From: Manihot esculenta | Lineage: Eukaryota > Streptophyta > Magnoliopsida > Malpighiales > Euphorbiaceae | Assembly: GCF_001659605.2 (NCBI RefSeq) | Contig: NC_035171.2 | Location: forward strand, 62,001-126,000 | Length of the DNA stretch: 64,000 bases | Direction: 5' to 3' | Shown here: piece after piece, positions 1-12,200 of the stretch | Layout: the number at the start of each line of letters is the position of its first letter | Numbering within the stretch: position 1 is the first letter of the stretch | Translations under genes and position numbers: made by a program | The notes under the pieces: generated by a model | Seen by the model: the letters and a program-made list of their open reading frames with translations, nothing else | What the model was told of the DNA's origin: nothing | The model's database searches: none

Positions 1-91
1 ATGCTCTAATACATCTAAAAGTTGCAGGCTACCCTCGAACAGCATAAAGTTTAGGGGGAGGCATTAAATATAGCTCTCAGGAGAAGAGAGG
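1..91 (+). pseudogene. Tat-type Ty3/gypsy gag remnant, upstream piece
   Basis: The window opens inside a decayed retrotransposon gag reading frame. Frame 1 gives a charged, helix-like stretch with three stop codons. The same frame resumes at 4495 once the solo LTR at 92-4489 and one copy of its target-site duplication are set aside, so these two blocks were one gene before the insertion. The function would have been structural (capsid of the retrotransposon particle). It is too short to classify alone; the lineage comes from the downstream block. The upstream end lies outside the window. Confidence 0.55.
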
Positions 92-1933
92 TGTAACGAC
101 CCGAAAATCGGACCGCTACTGGCGCTAGGATTCAAATCGACTTAAGGTCGTCGGAACCCATAGCAAGCCTACTATACATCCTGTGTACCTGATAAAAATC
201 TCATACATGATCATACATTTTCATAAAAATTTAAACTTTTCATATATCAAGTTCGACCTGTGCATGCATCATATACTGCACACATAAAACCCACACTAGA
301 ACCCTCATCAAATGCTCTAGTATGGTAAACATCACGTGCCTCAAGCTTGGTTCAACATAACTTATCATTAAAACTTTTACATAAAAATCATGATAAACAG
401 GGATTACAAAACATATACTAGGGCCAAGCATATTTCTAATCCATAAAAGAAATTACATGTCCACTCTATACTATTACATAAGCTATACCAGCTACTATAC
501 CGACTTCCCGCTCTATCTCTGATCCTGCAAATCTGGGGTTAGGGGAAACGGATAAGCTACAAGAGCCTAGTGAGCAGAACCATAAAAAAACAGTTTAATA
601 AACATATGCTCATATGAAATGCGTCACATCACAAACAATACACATCAAGGATGGACTTGTCACCAGTAACCCTCTACATATTCCAAATAATGCCCGGCCC
701 TCGACAGAGCTCCTCAGGACTTCCTCTTAAACATATCATAACATATCCAACTGTGCCAGGGGCATAGAATGGGCAAGCCCTGGTCTTTCCCTTATATCGT
801 GCCAGGGGCGTAGAATGGACAAGCCCTGGTCTTTCCGTATCATATCCTATCATAACATCTCGAGGGCTAGTGGGTCATCCAACATCCATCCACACCAACA
901 ATAAATTATGCAATACAGCATATTCGTGAATTCTAATGCAAACATCCTAATACATAGACATGATATTCATGATGCATGAACATGCTTTAAAAGTTTGATT
1001 ACTTTAAAACAATAGATTAGTTTAGTTCTACTCACCTCTGACTGACGCTCGACTACAACTGTAGCAGCTGACTCACTGCTGGCCTCTACGGTCTCTCGGG
1101 TCCGATCCTACACAGGTGGACTCAAGTGAGGGACCAAACACAGCTAAAATGTGACTCCATACAACTCTCCAAAAACCCCCTAAAACATCACAAAACATGC
1201 ATGTAAAACAAGCAAAGGAAGGCTGGGCAGAGGACTTTCGGCGGCACCTTCAGCGGCCGAAGGTCCGCTACAGATCCGAAAGTCGGGGTCCTTCAGGGGC
1301 AGGTTCGGCAGTCGAAACTCCCTTCCAGATTCAAAAGTGCATGCTTTCGGGGGCATGTTAGGCAGCCAAAAGGCTGCCTTCCATGCAGGTTCGGCAGCCG
1401 AACCCTGCTTCGGCGGCCGAATCTGGGTTCTCCAGAATGGCAGAACCCGATTTTGCCTCATGCATTTCAATCCCGAAACTCTCAAACCCTCACTCCCAAC
1501 TTCCTACAACATGCATACTCACTCCAACATGCATAAGGGGTATAAAAACTAGTCTAAAACCCTAATAAACAACAACAATACACAAGAGAGAGCATACACT
1601 CATCAAAACTCAACTCAAAGCCTATAACCTTAGATCTAGCCATATCATGCATTTTTAACCCTTACCCCTTTTAAAACTTACTTAAAACATATAAAAAGGC
1701 AAGGATCTACACTTACCTCTTGAAGATCTAAGGTAGATGCGACCCAAGCTTGGAGTTGAGGAGAAACGGTCTCCCAAACTTTAAAATCTTTGATCCAAGC
1801 TTAAAACTTCAAAAAAATAAACGAAAACTCATGAAAATTTGAAGGAAAAGCATAAAATCATCAAAGGAAAGGCAAGAACTCACCTTTGCCTGAAAATGGA
1901 GAGAGAAACTCCCCCATTTTCGAACTGGAGGCC

Positions 1934-4209
1934 TGTAATACCCGGCTAGACTCCGGTATCGGAATTCCTACCGTCCGGTGGAATCTCGGATGTCGGAGAC
2001 CTCTAGAAGGGTAAAACCATGTTTTCATAAAATGTTTTAATGTGTTTTATGGTTTTAAGCAAGATGGAAATGAGTTTTTGCATGAAAATAACCTTGGAGG
2101 AAAATCCAGGTTCGGCCGCCGAACATGCAGGCATTTCGGGTGTGCCTTAGGCCCCCGAAGGCATAAGTGAGGGAAGTCCAGGTTCGGCCGCCAAACATGG
2201 CATGCATGCAGAGGCACGTTCAGCCCCTGAACGTGGCCTGGCCAGCCACTATAAAAGGGTCCCTTAGCCGAAATGGGCGAGCTTTTCTCCCCATTTTTGG
2301 CCAAGGTGAGCTCTCCGCCGTCCCTCACCAATCTTTGAGTTCTTCCTTCAAATATTTCACGATTTTCACAAGTTTTTATCTTGTTTTGAAGATTTTCAAG
2401 TTTTGAGCAAGTTTTGAGCTTGGAGACCCAAGGAAGTTGGAAATCTCCCATCTCCAAGATTAGGTCGTCTCTCTCTCGATCTTCAAGAGGTAAGAGCCGA
2501 TCTTAAGCTCATTACATGTTTTAAATAAGTTTTATGAAGATCTATGGGGTAGAATGCATGTTTAGCTTATGGTTAGGTTTGTGAGTTTATGTTACGTTTT
2601 TGAACAATGTGAATGTTTGATGTGTTGTAGATGGGGTTTTAGATGGTTTGAAGCCCCTAGGAGCTTGTATGCTTGTGTATGTGTGTTGTAGAATAGGTCT
2701 ATGCATGTTTGGTTGGTATGGGAGGCGTATATGCATAGAAGAGCTGAGTTTCTGCCACTATGGGAAAAACCAGGTTCGGCAGCCGAAGGAACTTTCGGCC
2801 GCCGAACATGCTTGTGGAGACAGCCTTCGGCTGCCGAAGCTTGCTCCCGAAAGGAGACTTTTGTCTCTGTCTGGGAGTTTCGGCCGCCGAAAGTGCCGCC
2901 GAACATGCATGAGTTTCGCCTCTGTCTGGGAGTTTCGGCCGCCGAAGGTGCCGCCGAACCTGCCTGACTTTCGGCTCTGGAGGGACTTTCGGCCGCCGAA
3001 CCTGCCGCCGAAAGTGCCCTGTCCAGCCCTCTTTTGCATGTTTTTCTATGATTGTTTCATGATGTTTTAGGGGTTTTTGGGGGATGTTTTTAGAGTTATG
3101 TTCATGTATGTTTGGTCCTTCATTTGAGTCCACCTGTGTAGGTTCGGACCCGAGGAACCGAGGACCCCAGCAGTGAGTCAGCTGCTCCAGTGTCTAGTCA
3201 GAGCTACCCAGAGGTGAGTGGAATAACTTTCTTTGCTTTAAAATAAATAAATCAGTTTTAGCATGATTCACGCATTATGAATGCCATGAGATATAATAGG
3301 ATGTTGCATTAGAACTCACGAATATGTTGCATTGCATAATATGTTTGATGATGTGGATGAATGTTGGATGATCCTTTAGTCCTCATATGTTACGATATGA
3401 TGATGATACGGTACGGAAGACCAGCGAGGCCCATTCTACGCCCCTGGCACCATGTAAGAGAAAGACCAGTGAGGCCCATTCTATGCCCGTGGCACAGTTG
3501 GACCATGTTATGTTATGTTATGTTATGTTATGTAAGGGAAAGACCAGCGAGGCCCATTCTACGCCCCTGGCACAGTTGGACCATGTAGGGGACTATTGGT
3601 GACAAATTCATCCTTGATATGATTAGCTGTGATGTGATGCATTGCATGTTATCATATGTTTTAAATGTTTTATTATTCTGCTCACTGGCTTTATAGCTCA
3701 CCCCTCTCCCTTAACCCCCAGGTTTGCAGGTACAGGGTAGACCAGGAGGTCAGCAAGAGTAATGAAGTCTTGATTATGTAATAGATAGTGTGGACATGAA
3801 AAATGTTGAGATGTTATGTATAAGTATAGTATAGAATATAATGATGTTTATGGATGTTAGAGGTGTGCTTGACCATAGAATGTTGTTGTCCCTTTTAATA
3901 CATGATCTTAGATGTTTTATGATGTATATGTAAACCAACTCAATGCATGTTATGTCACCCATTGGGACATTGATGAGATCCCAAAGAGGGGTCAATGTTA
4001 TAACTATGTTTATGTTCAGTGCATGCACAGGTTGAGGTTGGTACTTGAGAAATGCACAAAAGAAAAGTTTTAATTTTTATGTATGTTGTTGATCATGTAT
4101 GGGATTAAACAGGTTCACAGGATGTATGTTAGGCTTGCTACGGGTCCCGGCGGCCTTAAGCCGACCTGGATCCTAGCGCCGGTAGCGGTCCGATTTTCGG
4201 GTCGTTACA
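1934..4209 (+). mobile_element. Solo LTR B (chromovirus type), nested in solo LTR A
   Basis: A complete plus-strand LTR of 2276 bp begins TGTAATACCCGG at 1934 and ends GGTCGTTACA at 4209. It is flanked by a perfect 5-bp duplication AGGCC (1929-1933 and 4210-4214). A TATA box, TATAAAAG, lies at 2250-2257 and a consensus splice donor (AAGAG|GTAAG, GT at 2490-2491) follows. A palindrome cluster runs from about 2770 to 3025. Repeats of about 60-120 bp with the phrase CCCATTCTACGCCCCTGGCAC recur at 3418-3575. No internal retrotransposon sequence follows, so it is a solo LTR. It landed a few bases downstream of the TATA box of solo LTR A, where that LTR's transcription would begin. Confidence 0.92.
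2770..3025. repeat. TTCGGCNGCCGAA palindrome cluster in solo LTR B
   Basis: The 13-base interrupted palindrome TTCGGC-N-GCCGAA and its half-copies (GCCGCCGAA, TTCGGCTGCCGAA) recur roughly every 25-55 bp, separated by a spacer resembling CTCTGTCTGGGAGT. The centre CGGCCG is itself a palindrome and contains the GCCGCC core of plant GCC boxes. Several copies are followed by CATGCATG. The cluster lies downstream of the TATA box and the splice donor, so it would be transcribed. The same array occurs in every LTR of this superfamily in the window. Confidence 0.85.
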
Positions 4210-4494
4210 AGGCCTCTTATAGGTGGCTGGCCAGACCACCTTCGGGGGGCCAAAAGGAGAGCTCCTGCGGCAGCACCATGTTTGGCGGTTGAACCTGGAC
4301 TTGTCCCTCAAAAATATTTTTCTTTCATTTTAAAACTTTAACTCAAAACCAAATAATAAAATCATGAAAAACATTTTGTAAAAATATATTTTACCCTTCT
4401 AAGAGGTTCTGGTATCTGAGATTCTAGATTCCAACGGGACTCCGTCGAAAGGTTAGAATTACGACACCGGAGTCTAGCCGGATATTACAAGAGC

Positions 4495-5560
4495 AGGCAT
4501 CTGTAAACACCTCAAAGGTTCAGACAAAAGAGGTCAAATCAAACGAAGCTCCGAAAGGTATTGATTGAAAGCTAGTGCGGGCTGTGCAAAGGTACCAAAA
4601 GGAACAACAAGAGGATTTCGGCCTAGATGATGCCTCACCTCTTTTGGAAGAAATCTTAGCGGAAACATACCCAATCAAGTTCAAGCTGCCTAGCTTGGAC
4701 AAGTATGATGGAACATTAGATCCTAGAAGCCACATGGTGATATTCAAGATGACTATGCAGCTTCGAGATGTCAACGACTTTGTGTTATGCCGAGTGTTTC
4801 CATCAACACTCACAGGTTTGACTTAGAAATGGTACCAACATCTAAGCTCAGGTTTAATTCAAAACTTTGTGAAGTTTGCTACATTATTTAAATATAGATT
4901 TATTGCTTGTATACCTCTAAAAAAATTTTCTCTGACTTGCGAAAGATCCGCCTAGGAGAGAGCGAGTCTTTAAGGATTTTTATCTTACGGTTTAATGCTA
5001 AAGCAATATAGGTGAAAGAATTAAATCATGAGATAGTGTGTGAAGTATTGAAGAAAAGAACACACAACATCAAATTCATGGATTTCTTAATTAAAAACTC
5101 AACCGCAACATATCAACACTTGATAAATAAAGTCCAGAAGTATATCAGGCTAGATAATGAAGTCCAAGTATTAAGAGAGGATAAGAGGGGCGAACCAAAA
5201 GCAAAGTCAAAAGCCGAAAAGGCGAGAATATGAAGGAGATCACAGAAGTTATTCCATCTCCTGAAAGAGGAATGGCCAAAGTAAGTATAAGAATTATACT
5301 CCATTGAATGACTCACGAACAAGTATTTTAATATGAGTAAAGAAAAATGATAAGGAAATCAGGTGGCCGTCGAAGCTCAATCCCGAGAAAAAGGAGAAGC
5401 AAGACAGGACCAAGTACTGCTATTTTCACGAAGATCATGGTCATACGATGGAAGAAGTATCGAAAACTAAAAGATGAGATTGAGAGACTGATAAGAGACA
5501 ACACCCTTTGAAAGTTCACCAAGAAGGACAGAGAAGAGAGGAGACATAAACTCGAGGCAA
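4495..5560 (+). pseudogene. Tat-type Ty3/gypsy gag remnant, main piece
   Basis: The translated blocks resemble the plant retrotransposon gag domain: a conserved start around FKLPSLDKYDGTLDPRSH (near 4680-4730), then a hydrophobic core with CRVFPSTLTG, and a later segment with FHEDHGHT (near 5420-5450). That last motif is typical of the region upstream of protease in the Tat/Ogre/Retand branch of Ty3/gypsy. Stops and frame changes interrupt it at about 4824, 4955, 5009, 5233 and later, so it cannot make a functional protein. It encoded the structural capsid protein. It continues the piece at 1-91. Protease, reverse transcriptase and RNase H are missing before the integrase scrap at 5700. The lineage assignment is inferred from motif recall. 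Confidence 0.65.
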
Positions 5561-5699
5561 CAACTCCCGAAACCACCCATGATCGAGAACCTGTAGGGAT
5601 TATTTATGTAATAACGAAAGGACCTAGGAATAATCAGCGAAAATAAGTAGATTACAAATGTAATTGCTGGTTTGATAAGTTGGGCAAGAACTGAAAAAG

Positions 5700-5835
5700 A
5701 CCGTTTAAAGTCTCGAAGGTCATTCACCTAGAGTCTTATAAACTGGCCAAATTAGATGGCTGAGTGATTCTCCAATCCCAAGATATTTGTAATATAAGAA
5801 AATTTTATCAAGTTAACGAGGTATTTTTCCATATG
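5700..5835 (+). pseudogene. Integrase C-terminal scrap of the same Tat-type element
   Basis: One frame reads PFKVSKVIHLESYKLAKLDG, a stop, then NIRKFYQ. This matches the shape of the extreme C-terminus of Ty3/gypsy integrases (GPF-V--V---Y-L--LDG ... N---LRK-Y). It lies only about 150 bp beyond the end of the gag remnant, so most of pol has been deleted. It would have been the DNA-binding tail of integrase. With one in-frame stop and no catalytic core it is dead. The identification rests on a short stretch. Confidence 0.5.
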
Positions 5836-5904
5836 TTGTGCTCTTCAGTGATAAAAAACGATGGGATTGCCTTCCTAAAAATTGATAGAGGAGATAAGAA
5901 GATA

Positions 5905-6080
5905 GCCACAAGGTGGGTTTTTCCATACCACAATCAGGGCATTGATCCCACTAAATAATACCACAAGGCAGGTTCTGCCAGGCTAGGTCATAAGACAGGT
6001 TTCACTAGACCACAATTAAGGCATTGGTCCCACTAAATAAGGCCACAAGGCGGGTTCCACCAGGTCAGGTCACAAGGCGG
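5905..6080 (+). repeat. Tandem subrepeats in the Tat 3' region, first block
   Basis: Degenerate tandem units of roughly 50-55 bp carry the phrases CCACAAGGCGGGTTC, GCCAGGCCACAATC and GGCATTGGTCCCACTAAATAA. The block follows the integrase scrap and is cut at 6080 by a solo LTR; it resumes at 7854. Arrays between pol and the 3' LTR are a known trait of Tat/Ogre-type elements and are thought to seed satellite DNA. Confidence 0.75.
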
Positions 6081-7853
6081 TGTTAGTGTAAGTTCTAGTC
6101 CCATGTACATTGTAGAGACATTTTATCTACGATAAATAAAGATGAGGCATTTGTTTTATCACTTTGTTTATTACTGTGCATATTAAATTGATAAAACATC
6201 CTTGAATGTTGGTCTGTTCAAGTTATCAAATGTGAGGCACTTAATAGTAAAACCTTGAAACTTTAAATAATAACATTCTAAACTTTCCTAGTCAATCATT
6301 GTCATGGAAGTGACATTGAACTAAGACTAGTATAGTCTCTGTGAGATGATTATGTTTTACGAGTCATAGGATATTGAATATCAATCAAAGAACATAAATA
6401 CAAGTTAATAATGTTGTATTTGGAAATAATTCACTTATGAGAACACTACATGGTTGAAAGTCATAAGTGTCTCTCTAGTGATACTTGTACTAGAAGTTCT
6501 TAGATTGGAAATCTCTATGGATGCCTAGATGAGTCCTCGTATACTTTGACTTACACCTAATGTGCCCGTAAATGGATTGGCAAGTACGAGTATGATTGGG
6601 CATGCCACAATTCATGCTAAGCAATATGAGAGAAGTGAAAGGATTGCCTCTCTCGAAGAAAGAGAAAATATCATCGGCCATTTGACTAGTGAAACTGAGA
6701 AGAGTATGGCCACACCCAAGTTGTATGATAAGAGTTAGCATTAACTTGATTGATTTAGTATCACTAATAGGTCAAGAAAAATAATTTAGCAATGAGTAAG
6801 GATGATTTGTTTCATATCTTATGCAAATTATGATGTCTTATGGCAAAAGGATTGTACTAATTCACTAGTAAAGTGGTTTTCTTAGCAAATTCATAACTAT
6901 TCAATTTGGATAATTATAATGTCTTATTAGAGAACAATTATAATTTATGGGCCTTTAAAATCTATTGCCAATATTGAGTAGTCCTACAAAGTCGCACATG
7001 ATAAATTTTGGATAAATGGTACTTTAGTCTTTTCCTTATCGGGCTATTAATAAGTGTTATATTTAAAACATTATCAACGGGTTCATGTGAATTTTGGCAC
7101 ACTTTTTTAGACTCACTTAATGTGGCTTAAGGTATGATATAATTAGTTAATTAAAATGTTTAATTAATTAGTTAAGGGAGAGAGAGTTCTAATAGGATTA
7201 GGACTTATTTTAAGAAAGTTTATTTTGAATTAAATATCAATATCTAATTAGATATGAATTCAAATTAAATCAAACTTTCTCTCTAGGTTTTTTTCTTATT
7301 GAGACCAAATTTGAGTGACTATAAAAGGAAAAATAAAACCCTAATTCGTGGCTCAAGAGATGCGGCTACATAAGTGAGAAAAAGGAGAGAAAAACTACAA
7401 CTTCTTCCACCTCCTCTTTTTTGTCGAACCTCTTAGAGAAAAGAAGATTTTTCTCCTACTTGCTCTAAATTTTTTAGCACTAAACACATCAGGGATTGAT
7501 AAAGATCAGATTTTTAATTTTCTATCTAAGCCGAATTTACAAAACTGAAAGGAAGAGACAAACATTCAAGGTGCTAGCACACTTCCTTTGGCCAAGAATT
7601 TTAGTATGTGAAATTGTAGAGGGGAGTCACTATTGGGCAGTCCCTTGATCACGTTTCGTTACTGGAGAGGAGATCAAAAAGGTGATTTTGATTCGTTTCA
7701 TTTTGGTCTGGTCTTGCAAATAATTCAGCAAAGATAACTCTTGCAACTTTAATGTTATTATTGCATGTATCGACTCTTGATTGTTCTTATGGATTAAAAT
7801 TATTTTGTTTTCCGCTGTGCCAATCTGATATTAAGCTCATAAGATTTCCAACA
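6081..7853 (+). mobile_element. Solo LTR, probably Copia type
   Basis: A 1773-bp segment begins TGTTAGTGTAAG and ends TTTCCAACA, the TG...CA ends of an LTR. It is inserted inside the subrepeat array, which is interrupted at 6080 and resumes at 7854. The flanks GGCGG and AGCGG are a 5-bp duplication with one mismatch. A TATA-like ACTATAAAAGG near 7319 supports plus orientation. There is no primer-binding site, polypurine tract or coding sequence, so it is a solo LTR. The ends resemble those of the minus-strand LTR at 58035-59531 and both are probably one superfamily. Copia is an inference from LTR ends and size. Confidence 0.7.
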
Positions 7854-8373
7854 AGCGGGTTCTGCCAGACCACAATCCAGGTATTAGTCCCACTAAATAA
7901 GGTTATAAGGCGGGTTCCGTGACCATAATTCGGGTTTTGGTCCCATTAAACAAGGTCACAAGGTGGGTTCCGGCAGGCTACAATCCAGGCGTTGGTCCCA
8001 CTAAACAAGGCCACAAGGCGGATTTTGCCAAACCACAAGACTGGACATTGGTCCCACTAATAAAAGCATTCATAAGAAGCCACAAGGCGGGTCACGTCAG
8101 GTATTAGTCCCCTATAAAAAATTCTAAGGCATGTCCAAGACCACAGGGCAAGTATAAGCCAAGCCAAGCCAAAAGATCGAGCGTTGGTCCTACTAGTCGA
8201 GGCATTTATACCATGCTACGAGGAAGATTTCGCCAAACTCAATTACTAAGTGATAGTCCCATATAAAACTTTCGAGACATTTGAGACCCAAGCCACAAGA
8301 CGAGTGTTCATGGATGAGCACTAGCCTCAAACTGATAAGAAATCCTATAAGGTATTTCAAACCTGAGCTAGAC
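7854..8373 (+). repeat. Tandem subrepeats in the Tat 3' region, second block
   Basis: The array of about 50-55 bp units continues after the solo LTR with phrases such as AAGGCGGGTTCCG, CCACAATCCAGG and TTGGTCCCACTAAACAAGG. It becomes more degenerate after 8110 (TTAGTCCCCTATAAAA, AGTCCCATATAAAAC). No coding sequence is seen. It ends at the hAT insertion. Confidence 0.7.
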
Positions 8374-9239
8374 ATTCGCCAGTAGGGGTGTGTGCATCGG
8401 TCGGTTTGGTTCGATATCAAATCAAACCAATCAAAATCAATTTAACTAAACTTATTGAATCTACAGATTGAACCAACTCGAACAAGTTAAAAAATCAAAT
8501 TGAATCGAATTAAACTAATTCGGTTCGATTCGATTCAGTTTGAAATTAGTTTTTAGGCCTTTTATGAGCTTATTTAATTAGACTTTGATTTCTCTAATTT
8601 CATTGAATTCTACTATAATTTGGACCTAATAACATTTAATTTGACCCTAATATATTTAATTAATCATAAAATTCAATCAAATTAATCATAAAATCCACTG
8701 ATTTCTAACCTAATATATTTAATTAAACATATAAGAACAATTAAATTATACTTATCAAAATAATTCAAACAACATCAAAATATAATAGTAAACAGTCCAC
8801 ATTCCATATTACATATAGTCCATATACTTCATATAATCCACCAACAATCATATATCCATATCCTCCATTTAATAAACATAAAATCAAATAAAGTACTTAA
8901 TTCTAAAATATCTATCAATAACCATATCACCAACCATCAAGTCTCCATTCTTCAAACGCCAATTGATTTCTATAAAAACATGGAAAAAAACATTAGAATT
9001 GTTAAAAAAAATGAACAAATTGATTAATTGATACATATATATATATATAAATAATTACCTTCAACTATCCAAATTTTCCATATTTTCATTTGTACCGCTT
9101 ATGTCCACATTTGCAAATGCTGAAAAATTAAAAAAAGTAAGTAAATTATAATCATGATTAATATTTCAAATAAAAATAAATAAAACATAAAAAAGTAAAT
9201 TAAATAAGATTAATACATACATTTTTCAAGTCTTTCAAG

Positions 9240-12200
9240 ATCTACAATTTGTTCTTCAATCGGTTTGTAATGTTGGGATTTTCACAATCAATCTTGTGTG
9301 CATATTAAGGCTTCCACTATTTTAGAAGTTAAAGTACTTCTAAAACAATCAAGCACTCTACCTCCAGTGCTAAACGTTGATTCTGAAGCAACTGTAGTTA
9401 TAGGAATTGCTAATATATCTTTCATCATGTGTGATAAGATAGAAAACCTATTAGCATTCATTTTCCACCATTTTAATATGTCAAAATTCTTTTTTCTCAT
9501 CCAACACTAAAATGTCCTTATTCAGATAAGAATCTAAGTCAGACTTGCTCTTTGCTTCACCAATCTCTATTTTATGTTATATGAATTGATGTCCCAATCT
9601 CATTCTAGGTTTCTCTTTTGTTCCTTCCTTAATGCTCTCACTTACATTTCCAATTTGTTCATTTGCATTTTCATATTGAAATATTCTATTGTAGTCATCA
9701 AACAATTTAATCTTCTTTACCAACTATGTACCTTTTTCTTTTCCATATACAGTTGAAAGAGCAAATTGCATAAATTCTAACTTATATCAAGGGTTAACCA
9801 CTACTGCAATGTATATAATTTTTATTCATCTTATCAGGACCCTCCCAATATTTATCAAATTTAAGCTTCATCTTCTCTCCCATTCATGACAACTCCAAGT
9901 CATTACTTGATTTCCACTCTTGCAATAAACAGTCAACAGAACTAATCTCTTCAAAAAATATATTAGAAGTAACATATCTAAATCCAGAAATTCCCAAAGT
10001 AAGTTTATAAAAATGTACCAAAAATTCAATAATCTTTTCAATATATTCCCATTCTAAAATATCTGGCACCCCATTACCTTCATATGATTAAAGATCAATT
10101 TTAAAGTATGGATCTACAGTTGCATATCTCTCAAATGCATTTTCAAACTTCAATGCAGAATTTAACATCAGATAAGTAGAATTCCATCTATGGACATATC
10201 TAAGCATAAAGGACTTTTACTTTGAATCCCTTCTATCTCACAACATGTCTTAAACCTTTGCAACCTCACAAGAGATTGCCTAATACACCTAACCACATCT
10301 CTAACCTTTTTAATTGGAGCAAGACCATCCTTTATTCCATAAATAACAACTAAGTTGATTATGTGGGTAATGCATCTCATATGAAGATATTTGCAATTTA
10401 GAATGCTAAACCCCAGGCATTGATTTTCTTTTTCAAATAGAAAATTGCAACATCATTTGAACTGGTATTATCTACTGTTACAGTAAAGACTCTCTTAATT
10501 CCCTAATTAAGCAAGCAACTTTTAATTGTCATCCCTATTTCATCACCTTTATGACTTGTAATAGGACAAAAATTAATAATTTTCTTCTGCAGTGTCCAAT
10601 TATCATCAATAAAATGTGCAGTGACACACATATAATTGATACTTTGCAATGAAGTCCATGTATCTGTAGTAATACAAACCCTTTGACTAGTCTTCTAAAA
10701 AAATTTTTAAAATTTTTTTCCCTTCTAAATACAAGTCATATCAATCCCTAGATACTGTCCAATTGAATGGTATTCGAAATATAGGTTATGTGTATTCAAC
10801 CCATTCTTTAAACCATTCCCCTTCTACAAACATAAATAGAAGCTCATCAACAATAATCATCTTAGCTAGTTTTTGTCTCGAAACATTCTGATCAAAATAT
10901 CATGTACTTAATGTAGCTAATTGTGTCCCCACCTCCCTCTTGTGTACTACAAGTAGGTTGCATAGACAGTTGGGATTGTCTTGTAGTCATACTATAAGGG
11001 TTCTTTATACATGTGGACATATGATTTCTAAGTGAAGTAGTACCATTCTTTTTTGGATCAGAAAAAAATTCCGTTGATCAGTCCAAATTTAGACCATTTT
11101 ATTATGATGTTATTAATGTTAATTTACACTTTTTCTGCTCAATTTTGTGGTTTTGATCTTATTTTGCAGAAAATAGTGTAAAAAGGTGATTTGGTGAAAA
11201 TGCTTCCAAAACTGCCTAAAATAGGATAAAGGAGAACAAGCATTCTTGCACAAGCCAAGTTGCAGCTGAAGAGGAGCTAAATAAGGAAAGTACATTCAGC
11301 CAAGTAATTTGAAATTCAAATTTCAAATCTTCAAGAACATTCAAAATTCAAAATTCAAAATTCAGCTTATTCAAGAAGCTAAATCTCAAGAAGATGCACT
11401 TGCCTCTCAAGCATGCAAAATTCAAAATTCAAAAGAAGGCTCCACCTCATAAGGAAACTTAGGGCAACACTTTCAGCCTATAAAAGCTTCAAGTGCCACA
11501 CGCCCCATGCTTTCCCTTCTCCTTCAGAAGATTTGGCCGAACCTCTCTCTATCTCTCCCATTCGGCCACAAGCCGCCCATCTCTTCCCACCGCCGGCCAC
11601 CTCTCTTCTTCTTCCTTTCTTTTATTTTTGATTTTGTTTCAGTCATGAGTAGCTGAAACCTCTTTTTCTAGTTGAAGATTAGGTGAAACTTTAGTTTTTT
11701 TATGGATTGGGAGATCTGAACATACATTGTTTATCTTTTATTTTTTAATATTTATGCAATTTCATACTTAATTCCATTGTTGCTTTGTGGCTTAGATCAA
11801 TAGGGCCAATTGATTCTTGATTGCAAGATAATAATTTATTAGTTTAGGATAGTTTTAAGTCCGTAATTGCTTGGATTATTCAAACACAAGTAACTCTTGG
11901 TATAAAAACTAAGAAAATTGCATGATCTAGCAATATCACCATGCGTTTGGGTAGCTAGAATTAGGTCTCTCTATTTCTTAATGCAATTGACAGTTGTTAG
12001 ATGCCAAAGGCCTAAGGACGTTCCTTGGCAACTTGTTTATTAGTAATTAATTAGAGGATGTTCCCCAATTGATTTATGCTTAAGGAGGGATATGGTGGTG
12101 AGAAGCGTATTCCATCTTCATAACTAATTTATTAAATCAAACAAAGGAACCTAAGTATCAATGATCAATCCCAATAACTGAAGTAGATCCAATTCTTCAA

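Larger units (their letters stand above)
92..4489 (-). mobile_element. Solo LTR A (chromovirus type), split by solo LTR B
   Basis: This is a minus-strand LTR with no internal region. On the plus strand it starts TGTAACGACCCG at 92 and ends GGATATTACA at 4489, the reverse complement of the LTR ends seen at 14457-16685. Flanking bases AGAGG (87-91) and AGAGC (4490-4494) are a 5-bp target duplication with one mismatch. It is interrupted at 1934-4209 by solo LTR B, so the LTR itself is 92-1933 plus 4215-4489. It holds TTCGGCNGCCGAA palindromes (about 1230-1430), repeats near 750-840 containing GTGCCAGGGGC, a splice donor (GT at 1716-1715) and a decayed TATA box (TATAAGAG, near 4216-4223). Solo LTRs arise by recombination between the two LTRs of one element. 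Confidence 0.85.

Noticed and set aside
2592..3133. Overlapping open frames on both strands with SAAEGAAE- or RRPKVP-like repeats, recurring in every chromovirus-type LTR
   Set aside because: They are translations of the TTCGGCNGCCGAA palindromes, whose GC-rich units lack stops. They overlap in several frames and both strands and have no protein family features.
5905..8373. CRISPR-like array of spaced repeats
   Set aside because: Units are degenerate tandem repeats without unique spacers, in a plant genome, inside a retrotransposon.
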